From assembly GCA_003455715.1 (NCBI GenBank), contig DMQJ01000324.1, positions 1 through 5,178 on the forward strand: 5,178 bases of DNA. Direction: 5' to 3'. Below, one piece after another: positions 1 through 5,041 of this stretch. The stretch comes from Acidimicrobiaceae bacterium (GTDB taxonomy: Bacteria > Actinomycetota > Acidimicrobiia > Acidimicrobiales > Ilumatobacteraceae). The notes beneath the pieces are model-generated. The model ran no database searches. It was not told the origin of the DNA and saw only the letters and a list, made by a program, of their open reading frames with translations. Numbering within the stretch: position 1 is the first letter of the stretch; every line of letters starts with the position of its first letter. The translations under genes and the position numbers were made by a program.

Positions 1-178
1 GGCGCGCGGCTTCCAGCAGGCCCAGCATGCCGGCCTGAATCAGATCGTCCACCTGCACCGACCCCGGCAACCGGGCCAGCAGGTGATAGGCGATCCGTTT
101 CACCTGCGGCGCGCAGCGGGCGATCAGGTCGTCCGCCGTGTCGCCGCCGAGGCTGGCGTACAGGGCGACGCCTTTCAT
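1..178 (-). CDS. fliA: RNA polymerase sigma-28 factor FliA, N-terminal part (cut by window edge)
   Basis: This is the sigma factor that directs RNA polymerase to late flagellar genes (flagellin, motor and chemotaxis genes). Reading from ATG at 178, 59 complete codons are present. Residues about 24-56 contain QVKRIAYHLLARLPGSVQVD followed by DLIQAGMLGLLEAAR, the sigma-70 family region 2 start as it appears in FliA of Pseudomonas-like bacteria. The rest of region 2 and regions 3-4 lie beyond base 1. The start codon overlaps the flhG stop (ATGA, bases 175-178), and an AAGGA-type ribosome site sits 9 bases upstream, so translation is probably coupled to flhG. FliA is normally held inactive by the anti-sigma factor FlgM; that gene is not in view. 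The family is clear from the sequence and supported by the flhF-flhG-fliA order. Confidence 0.93.
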   Translation of the reverse strand, partial: MKGVALYASLGGDTADDLIARCAPQVKRIAYHLLARLPGSVQVDDLIQAGMLGLLEAAR

Positions 179-1065
179 TCGGCGCGTTCCTTGGGCCGAT
201 AGGCGGGGTCGATCAGGCGCTCGATGAAAAATTGCAGGTAGCCGCTGGCGCTGCGCGGGATCGGCCAGCGCCCGATGATGTGGGCGGCCAGCCGGTGAAA
301 GGCTTCGGCGGAGCGGCTGCTCGGGAAGGCTTCCACCACGGCGCGCTGCGCCTGGACCGCCTTGCGCAACTGCGGGTCCTCGGGGATGAAGCCGCAAAAG
401 CTCAGGCTGACATCGAGAAACCGGTCGGTGACCCGGACCAGCTTGTTGAACAGCTCGCGGCCCTCCTGGGCGGTGGCGACCCGGTTGGCCAGAATCTGGA
501 ACCGGTCCATGCCGTAATCCTGGCTGAGCAGCTTGATCAGGGCGTAGGCGTCGGTGATCGAGGCCGGCTCGTCGCAGACCACCACGATCACGTCGTGGGA
601 GGCCCGGCTGAAGGTGACCACGCTGTCGGAAATGCCGGCGGCGGAGTCGATCAGCATGATGTCCACCGAGTCGTTCAGCTCGCTGAACGCCCCGACCAGA
701 CCGGCGTTTTCCTCCGGGGTCAGCTCCGCCATTCGCTTGACGCCCGAGCTGGCCGGGATGATCCGGATACCGTTCGGGCCGGTGACGATGATTTCCTCCA
801 GGGTCCGTTCCTGGCTGATGACGTGGGACAGGTTGTAGAGCGGGTGCAGGCCCAGGATGACGTCCACGTTGGCCAGCCCGAGATCGGCGTCCAGCAGCAT
901 GACGCTCTGGTTTTGCAGGCTCAGGGCCAGCGCCAGGTTGACCGAGATGTTGGTTTTGCCGACGCCGCCCTTGCCGCTGGTCACGCAGACCACGCGCACG
1001 GGCCGGTTATGGGTCGATTGTGACATACCGAAGCTCTGGGCGCGGAGCGGTTCAACAGCAGACAT
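175..1065 (-). CDS. flhG: Flagellar number regulator FlhG (FleN), MinD/ParA-type ATPase
   Basis: FlhG is a cytoplasmic, membrane-cycling ATPase that limits the number of polar flagella. In Pseudomonas, where it is called FleN, it restrains the master activator FleQ and opposes FlhF. The 296-residue product has the deviant Walker A motif SGKGGVGKT at residues 30-38 (signature lysine K32, P-loop lysine K37), the Walker A' motif DADLGLANVD at 59-68, the Walker B motif MLIDSAAG at 137-144, and the family stretch CDEPASITDAYALIKLL at 164-180. The C-terminal GYLQFFIERLI (275-285) matches the end of FleN and is a likely amphipathic membrane-targeting helix. Length is only slightly above the usual ~280. 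The start at 1065 has an AAGAGG site 10 bases upstream and overlaps the flhF stop by 14 bases. A second in-frame ATG at codon 14 gives a more typical N-terminus but lacks a visible ribosome site. The gene appears intact. Confidence 0.95.
   Translation of the reverse strand: MSAVEPLRAQSFGMSQSTHNRPVRVVCVTSGKGGVGKTNISVNLALALSLQNQSVMLLDADLGLANVDVILGLHPLYNLSHVISQERTLEEIIVTGPNGIRIIPASSGVKRMAELTPEENAGLVGAFSELNDSVDIMLIDSAAGISDSVVTFSRASHDVIVVVCDEPASITDAYALIKLLSQDYGMDRFQILANRVATAQEGRELFNKLVRVTDRFLDVSLSFCGFIPEDPQLRKAVQAQRAVVEAFPSSRSAEAFHRLAAHIIGRWPIPRSASGYLQFFIERLIDPAYRPKERAE
188..192 (-). promoter_or_regulatory. Ribosome binding site of fliA
   Basis: On the minus strand this reads AAGGA, 9 bases before the fliA ATG at 178 and inside the last codons of flhG. 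It agrees with the ATGA overlap as the point of translational coupling. Confidence 0.6.
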
Positions 1066-1762
1066 GATCGGTCAGCCTCTTGCCGAAAGTCAGCGCGAGG
1101 GTGTCGTTTTCGAGCGCCGCGTCGTACAGTCCCGCGAACTCCTCGGCCAGCCGGAGCAGGGCGTCGACCTGCGCCGCCTGAATGTCCTCGGGCACCCGCT
1201 GGCCGTTGCAGATGTAGGCCAGCGGCAGGGCGCGCTCGTGCACGGCCGAGAGCGCCGCGCCCAACCGGGTGGTTTCGTCCACCTTGGTCAGAATGGCCCC
1301 GCTCAGGGGCACGCGGGCGAACGCGGTCATCGATTCTTGGAGCACGGCGTGCTGGGCGTTGGCGGCCAGCACCAGATAGCTGCGGATGTGGGCGGGATCG
1401 TCGAGCAGGGCGAACTGCTGCGACAGGCGCAGATCGCGCTGGCTCATCCCGGCGGTGTCGATCAGGATCAGCGACTTGTCGGAGAAGGCCCGAATGGTTT
1501 CCTGCAACTCTTGCGCGCTGCGGACCAGGCGCACCGGCGCGTCCAGGATCATGCCGAAGGTGCAAAGCTGCTCGAAGGCGCCGATCCGGTAGCTGTCGGT
1601 GGTGATCAGCGCCACTCGGTTCGGGCCGTGGCGCAAGTTGTAGCGCGCGGCCAGCTTGGCGGCGGTGGTGGTCTTGCCCACGCCGCCCGAGCCGCAGCAC
1701 ACGAGCACGTCAGTGCCCGCGTCGAGCAAGTGGGTGATGGCAGGGGAGTTGGCCGTGCTCAT
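1052..1762 (-). CDS. flhF: Hybrid ORF: ArsA-like N-terminus joined in frame to the GTPase core of FlhF
   Basis: FlhF is an SRP-family GTPase that marks the cell pole for flagellum assembly. From about residue 36 to the end (236) this ORF is FlhF: DSYRIGAFEQL (56-66), DTAG (102-105), TKVDET (159-164) and NGQRVPED (186-193) are the SRP-GTPase motifs in order. A complete FlhF is roughly 400 or more residues and carries basic B and helical N domains before the GTPase core; both are missing. Residues 1-29 instead read like the start of the second ArsA-like ATPase of actinobacterial pairs, with VLVCCGSGGVGKTTTAA leading into the P-loop (G24 to T31). The ATG at 1762 overlaps the stop of the upstream ArsA-type gene (ATGA), so the start belongs to that operon, while the 3' end overlaps flhG. 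Two genes therefore meet inside the P-loop codons. As written the product is unlikely to work as either parent. I read it as a probable assembly chimera containing a 3' fragment of flhF. Confidence 0.85.
   Translation of the reverse strand: MSTANSPAITHLLDAGTDVLVCCGSGGVGKTTTAAKLAARYNLRHGPNRVALITTDSYRIGAFEQLCTFGMILDAPVRLVRSAQELQETIRAFSDKSLILIDTAGMSQRDLRLSQQFALLDDPAHIRSYLVLAANAQHAVLQESMTAFARVPLSGAILTKVDETTRLGAALSAVHERALPLAYICNGQRVPEDIQAAQVDALLRLAEEFAGLYDAALENDTLALTFGKRLTDHVCC
1076..1081 (-). promoter_or_regulatory. Ribosome binding site supporting the upstream flhG start
   Basis: On the minus strand this reads AAGAGG, 10 bases before the ATG at 1065 and inside the end of flhF. The alternative ATG at 1026 (codon 14) has no comparable purine run, which is why the longer product is preferred. 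Confidence 0.55.
1655..1690. other. Join between gammaproteobacterial and actinobacterial DNA inside P-loop codons
   Basis: Minus-strand codons for GGVGKTTTAAK (residues 26-36 of the hybrid ORF) lie here. Sequence to the left continues only as FlhF and sequence to the right only as an ArsA-like ATPase. The motif GVGKTTT is encoded by both families, so a shared DNA word of a few tens of bases could have linked two unrelated contigs. The frame is preserved and there is no inverted repeat, target duplication or transposase nearby that would suggest insertion. The precise breakpoint cannot be fixed from sequence alone. Confidence 0.8.
1658..1762 (-). pseudogene. 5' fragment of a second ArsA/Get3-family ATPase gene
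   Basis: The first ~35 codons of the hybrid ORF are the start of an ArsA-like ATPase. The leader is short, followed by a beta strand ending in VLVCCGSGGVGKTTTAA (residues 19-35). The two cysteines before the P-loop recall the second member of actinobacterial ArsA pairs, such as mycobacterial Rv3680 next to Rv3679. It starts on an ATGA overlap with the preceding ArsA-family gene, and a GAGG site lies 10 bases upstream, as expected for a coupled two-gene operon. Everything after the P-loop (switch regions, Walker B, C-terminal half) is replaced by FlhF sequence. The exact 3' limit is uncertain by about 30 bases because both families share this motif. The family call rests on a short stretch plus context. 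Confidence 0.7.
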
Positions 1763-2622
1763 GCGCTGCCTGCCTCGAGCGCCCAGGTGGCGGCCAGGCG
1801 ATCGACGGCGACGGCGTCGAGCACAGCGCCGGCCACCGCTGGGAGGTGCACCTGGGGCAACGCCAACTCCACCCCAAGGCGGGCGCATTCGGCAGCGTGG
1901 AGCGCCCGACGAGCGTTGCGAAACTCGGCCGCCTGACGCAGCGCGGAGCCCTCCGGTGCGGCCTCGGCGGGAAGCTGCGCCCCGTCGTCGACCGCGTTCA
2001 CCACCACCGGCGCGAGGTGCACCCCCACCCGGTCTTCGAGGGCGTAGGCCGTCTCCACCACCTCGTTCACCGGCGTGGCCTCCGGCAGCGTCACCAGCAC
2101 CACCTGGCAGCGAGACGGATCGGCCAACATCGCCGCCACGTCGGTGGCTTGCGTGGCGATCGGGCCACCGCGAACGGTGCTGAGCAGGCCTTTCGCGGCC
2201 AAGAGGAAGGTGATGGCGTGCCCGGCCGCGGGTCCGTCGACCACCACGAGGTCGTACTGGCCGCTGCGCTCGAGCTGCTTGATCTTGCCGAGCACCACGA
2301 TGTCGTCGATGCCTGGCGAGGCGGTGGCCACGACGTCGATGATGCCGCTGGTGGCCAGCCGCTTGGCCACCCGAGACAAGCCGTGCGTGTCGAGGTACTC
2401 GGCGAGCGCCGCCGACGCGGAGATGTGCTGCACCTCCACGCCGGGTAGCAGTTCGGCCAACGTGGGCTTGCCGTCGAGCTCGACCACCAGCACCCGAAGT
2501 CCGCTGAGGATTGCCGCACGCGCCAATACGGCAGTTACCGTGGTCTTCCCAACGCCACCCTTGCCGGCCACGATGGCCACCCGGGCGGTGGTGAGGAACT
2601 GCAGCGGATCCTTCGGAGGCAC
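1759..2622 (-). CDS. ArsA/Get3-family ATPase, first member of an actinobacterial pair
   Basis: This is a soluble P-loop ATPase of the SIMIBI class, related to the arsenite pump ATPase ArsA and the tail-anchored-protein targeting factor Get3. The 287-residue protein has the deviant Walker A GKGGVGKTT at 20-28 (signature lysine K21, P-loop lysine K26), a Walker A'-like VVELDGKPTLAELL at 46-59, APGIDDIVVLGKIKQ-like sequence at 102-116 (A101, S102 in place of A-A), and Walker B LVVVDGPAAGH at 125-135. The segment around 102-116 and the DGP(A/P) motif resemble mycobacterial Rv3679, whose partner Rv3680 is encoded next to it; here the partner survives only as a 5' fragment overlapping by ATGA. No arsenic genes (arsB, arsR, arsC) are nearby, so an arsenite-pump role is unlikely, and the true client is unknown. 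The start is GTG with no visible ribosome site. The upstream frame is closed by a stop and offers no other start; V15 (GTG, 2580) is the only close alternative. Confidence 0.85.
   Translation of the reverse strand: MPPKDPLQFLTTARVAIVAGKGGVGKTTVTAVLARAAILSGLRVLVVELDGKPTLAELLPGVEVQHISASAALAEYLDTHGLSRVAKRLATSGIIDVVATASPGIDDIVVLGKIKQLERSGQYDLVVVDGPAAGHAITFLLAAKGLLSTVRGGPIATQATDVAAMLADPSRCQVVLVTLPEATPVNEVVETAYALEDRVGVHLAPVVVNAVDDGAQLPAEAAPEGSALRQAAEFRNARRALHAAECARLGVELALPQVHLPAVAGAVLDAVAVDRLAATWALEAGSA
2615..2619 (+). promoter_or_regulatory. Ribosome binding site of the NfeD gene
   Basis: GGAGG lies 5 bases before the GTG at 2625 and fixes that start over the later ATG at codon 10. The same bases, read on the other strand, encode residues 2-3 (Pro-Pro) of the divergent ArsA-family ATPase, so the NfeD transcript must begin inside that gene. 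Confidence 0.85.
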
Positions 2623-2624
2623 TT

Positions 2625-4100
2625 GTGCGCAGGTTAGCGATTGCCCTACTCATGGCCCCCCTCGCGGGCCTTGTTGGTGTGTCGCTGCTGTCACCCCCGG
2701 CGCAGGTGGCGGCGCAACCACCCGCCGACACCGGGTCGGACGGCACCGGGTCGGACGGCACCGGGTCGGACGGCACCGATGCCGCCAGTGGGTTGGCCCC
2801 GGTCGACGTGTTGGAAGTGTCGGGCCTGTTCGACGATGTCACGGTCGATTCCATCATCAGCGCCATCGGCGATGCGCAGGAGGCAGGCTCACAGGCGCTG
2901 GTGCTGCAGCTCAACACACGCGGCGCCGTGGTGGGCGACGGCCGGATGGGCGAACTGTTGGCAGCGGTGCGCGACGCCGAGATCGGCATCGGTCTGTGGG
3001 TGGGGCCGTCGCGGGGGTCGCGCGCCATCGGCACGCCCGCCCAACTGTTCTGCGTGGCCGACGTGAGCGGCATGGTGGCCGGCGCACGGATGGGTTACCT
3101 CGGCGAGTTGCTGCCCGAAGCCGGGGATTGCCCCGGCGCTGAGGTGGCCCGCAACACGTCCCTCGGCTACCGAGAAGCCCGTGCCGCCGGACTCTTGCGA
3201 TACGGAGGCCCCGCCGACCTCGATGTGCCCGTCGTGCGCAGCATGGTGGCCGCAATGGACGGGGTGGAACTCGAGAACGGCACCGTGCTCGACACCATCA
3301 CCCAGCAACTCGACGATGAGGGCAACACCCAGAGCATGAGCACCCTGGTGCGCTTCCGGGCACTTGGCCTGCTCGACCAGCTGTTCCACACGGTGGCCAG
3401 CCCACCTATCGCCTATCTGTTCTTCGTCATCGGCCTGTGCCTGCTCATCTTCGAGTTCTTCACCGCCGGGGTGGGCGTTGCCGGTCTCGTCGGCGCAGCG
3501 CTCACGTTCCTCGGCACGTATGGGCTCACGGCGCTGCCGGCACGTCCGGGCGCGGTGGCGCTGCTCGTGGTGGCCATGGTGGCGTTCGCCATCGATGTGC
3601 AGGTGGGCGTGCCTCGCTTCTGGACGGGTGTGGGCGTCGTCACGTTCGTACTCGGCTCGTGGTTCCTCTACGACGACCTGCCAGGGGCCAGCCTGCGCCT
3701 CAGCTGGATCACCCTCGCCGTAGGCATCATCGGCGTGATGCTCACGTTCATCGTCGGCATGCCGTCGATGGTGCGCACCCGGTTCGCCACGCCCACCATC
3801 GGTCGCGAGTGGATGATCGGCACGGAGGGTGTGGCCGTCGACGCCATCTCGCCCGAGGGCATCGCCCAGGTCGGCAACGCCAAGTGGCGAGCCCGCACCA
3901 ACCGCGCTACCCCCATCGCTGCTGGCGACTCGTTCAAGGTCGTGGCAATCGACGGTGTCACCCTTGAGGTCGAGCCGCTGGAGGGCGCGGCGCGCGACTA
4001 TCGCGAGCGGCGCAGCAAGCGCGAGACGGCCGACAGCGACACGGCCGACAGCGACACGGCCGACAGCGACACGGGCGACTCGGAGCCCACCGAAGCGTGA
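2625..4100 (+). CDS. NfeD-family membrane protein with degenerate SppA/ClpP-like domain
   Basis: The 491-residue protein has four parts. Residues 1-31 form a signal peptide (MRRLAIALL basic-hydrophobic start, likely cleavage after an Ala near 28-31). A low-complexity Thr-Gly-Ser-Asp linker follows (36-51). Residues about 59-225 form an SppA/ClpP-like domain: the DVLEVSGLFDDVTVDSIISA and ALVLQLNTRG strands match the clan-SK fold of NfeD proteases. About five membrane segments lie at 262-349 and 358-380, and an NfeD OB-fold domain at about 392-453 has the usual IGTEGVAV, W421 and IAAGDSFKVVAIDG motifs. The tail is Asp-rich. The usual Ser-Lys dyad is not visible: Ala or Arg occupies the expected Ser position in GSRAIG, and there is no lysine before residue 420. 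C143 and C169 could form an exported disulfide. The start is GTG, 5 bases after a strong GGAGG. NfeD often pairs with SPFH/flotillin proteins in membrane quality control; none is encoded here. It overlaps the hydrolase gene by GTGA. Confidence 0.87.
   Translation: MRRLAIALLMAPLAGLVGVSLLSPPAQVAAQPPADTGSDGTGSDGTGSDGTDAASGLAPVDVLEVSGLFDDVTVDSIISAIGDAQEAGSQALVLQLNTRGAVVGDGRMGELLAAVRDAEIGIGLWVGPSRGSRAIGTPAQLFCVADVSGMVAGARMGYLGELLPEAGDCPGAEVARNTSLGYREARAAGLLRYGGPADLDVPVVRSMVAAMDGVELENGTVLDTITQQLDDEGNTQSMSTLVRFRALGLLDQLFHTVASPPIAYLFFVIGLCLLIFEFFTAGVGVAGLVGAALTFLGTYGLTALPARPGAVALLVVAMVAFAIDVQVGVPRFWTGVGVVTFVLGSWFLYDDLPGASLRLSWITLAVGIIGVMLTFIVGMPSMVRTRFATPTIGREWMIGTEGVAVDAISPEGIAQVGNAKWRARTNRATPIAAGDSFKVVAIDGVTLEVEPLEGAARDYRERRSKRETADSDTADSDTADSDTGDSEPTEA
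2631..2636 (-). promoter_or_regulatory. Possible -10 element for leaderless transcription of the ArsA-family gene
   Basis: On the minus strand this hexamer reads TAACCT, which fits the actinobacterial -10 pattern TANNNT. It ends 8 bases before the GTG at 2622. The ATPase gene has no Shine-Dalgarno sequence, so a transcript starting at or next to the GTG would fit leaderless expression, which is common in actinobacteria. No convincing -35 box is seen. The match is short and could be chance. Confidence 0.35.
2730..2774 (+). repeat. Three perfect 15-bp tandem repeats in the NfeD linker
   Basis: The unit ACCGGGTCGGACGGC occurs three times head to tail without a mismatch, followed by the first four bases of a fourth copy. 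It encodes TGSDG three times (residues 36-50), a flexible acidic linker just after the signal peptide. A unit length divisible by three means copy-number change would lengthen or shorten the linker without breaking the frame. Confidence 0.95.
4026..4085 (+). repeat. Three perfect 15-bp repeats plus one degenerate copy in the NfeD tail
   Basis: The unit ACGGCCGACAGCGAC is repeated exactly at 4026-4040, 4041-4055 and 4056-4070. A diverged fourth copy follows at 4071-4085. It encodes TADSD three times and then TGDSE (residues 468-487), giving an acidic, likely disordered C-terminus right before the overlap with the hydrolase start. Confidence 0.93.
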
Positions 4101-4996
4101 TCGTCGTCGACCAGCGGACGTTCGTGCAGGGCCGGCCTGCAGCGTTCAGCGTGGCCGGTGAGGGCATGCCCGTGGTGCTGCTGCACGGCTGGGCACTCGG
4201 CCAACACACGTATCGCGACGTCATTCTGGCCATCGCCGCTCAGGGTTGCCGGGTGATCGCCCCGTCGATGCCTGGGTTCGGTGGTACGCCCGAGTTGCCT
4301 GGCGAGCAGTTCTCGCTGCGTGGATACGCCCAGTGGGTGGCCGACCTGCTCGACATGCTGGAGGTGGAGGAACCCGCCGTGGTGGTGGGGCACTCGTTCG
4401 GCGGTGGCGTGGCCATTCGCTTCGCCCACGATCACCGGCGGCGCGTGCGCAGCCTGGTGTTGGTGAACTCCATTGGTGGCTCAAGCTGGCGGCAGGGGCG
4501 AACCCTGCGCAGCATCGCCGAACGACCCCTGTGGGACTGGGGGCTGCACTTTCCCGGCGACGTCTGGCCGCTTCGTCAGGCCACCCGAGTGCTGCCGGTG
4601 GTGGCCGAAGACCTGCTGCCCAACCTGTTCCGCAACCCTCGCGCCATCGTGAAGGTGGCCAACCTGGCGAGGCGCGCCGACCTGCGATCAGAGTTGGAGG
4701 CCCTTCGCGACGACGGCATGTCGGTGAGCATCCTGTGGGGTACTCGCGACGGCATCATCCCTCGCGAGTCGTTCGAGGCGTTGTGCGTGGCCTCCGGGGT
4801 GGAGGGCACCGTGGTCGATGGGTCGCACAGCTGGCTGCTGGCCGACCCTGCGCAGTTCGGCGAGGTCATCACCAACGACGTGCGGGTGGCCCAAGCAGCG
4901 AGAGACCTCGAGCTGCGGGCCGCGGAGCCGGCCAAGCGCAAGGGTGTGCGGCGCTTGTCGTCGCTGCGTCGTGGCGGCGACACGCGAAACCCGTAA
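4097..4996 (+). CDS. Alpha/beta-fold hydrolase, substrate unknown
   Basis: This is a probable cytoplasmic serine hydrolase of the alpha/beta-hydrolase family (299 residues, no signal peptide). An HGW oxyanion motif at 30-32 follows the strand PVVLLHG. The loop SMPGFGGTPE is at 57-66, the nucleophile elbow GHSFGG at 98-103 (Ser100), the acid SILWGTRDGIIP at 210-222 (Asp218), and the catalytic GSHSWLL at 242-248 (His244). All three catalytic residues are in the normal order and spacing, so it should be active. A lid region lies at about 128-200, rich in Arg and Trp. The last ~38 residues (262-299) extend past the fold, end in a basic tail (KRKGVRRLSSLRRGG) and look disordered. The GTG start overlaps the stop of the NfeD gene (GTGA), suggesting translational coupling and a shared transcript. 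Substrate cannot be told from sequence; esterase, lipase-like, epoxide hydrolase-like and C-C hydrolase members share this pattern. Confidence 0.88.
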   Translation: MIVVDQRTFVQGRPAAFSVAGEGMPVVLLHGWALGQHTYRDVILAIAAQGCRVIAPSMPGFGGTPELPGEQFSLRGYAQWVADLLDMLEVEEPAVVVGHSFGGGVAIRFAHDHRRRVRSLVLVNSIGGSSWRQGRTLRSIAERPLWDWGLHFPGDVWPLRQATRVLPVVAEDLLPNLFRNPRAIVKVANLARRADLRSELEALRDDGMSVSILWGTRDGIIPRESFEALCVASGVEGTVVDGSHSWLLADPAQFGEVITNDVRVAQAARDLELRAAEPAKRKGVRRLSSLRRGGDTRNP

Positions 4997-5041
4997 GCCA
5001 CTGCGGAATTCGCGCGACAAGGCGGGGTAGGGCGGCGTTGG

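Noticed and set aside
232..1936. Long plus-strand open frames opposite flhG and flhF
   Set aside because: They are antisense to well-supported genes, have His/Gly/Gln- or Arg-rich translations with no recognisable domain, and arise from GC-rich codon structure.
2536..2541. TACCGT on the plus strand as a possible -10 element for the NfeD gene
   Set aside because: It fits TANNNT but sits in conserved P-loop codons of the ATPase gene, has no partner -35, and would give a leader of about 75 bases; the evidence is too thin to call.
1759..2622. Arsenite-efflux ATPase ArsA of an ars operon
   Set aside because: No arsB, arsR, arsC or arsD is nearby, and the motif pattern fits the actinobacterial paired ArsA/Get3-like proteins rather than the duplicated-domain arsenite pump subunit.
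1052..3073. A 673-codon open frame on the minus strand extending upstream of the hybrid ORF and through the ArsA-family gene
   Set aside because: The part above 1762 is an out-of-frame reading of the ArsA-family gene with low-complexity Arg/Gly/Ala content. The true start is the ATG at 1762 with its ATGA overlap; the long open frame reflects high GC.
4997..5041. Bidirectional terminator between the convergent hydrolase and selB genes
   Set aside because: The 45-base gap is G-rich on the plus strand and shows no clear inverted repeat or T-run.
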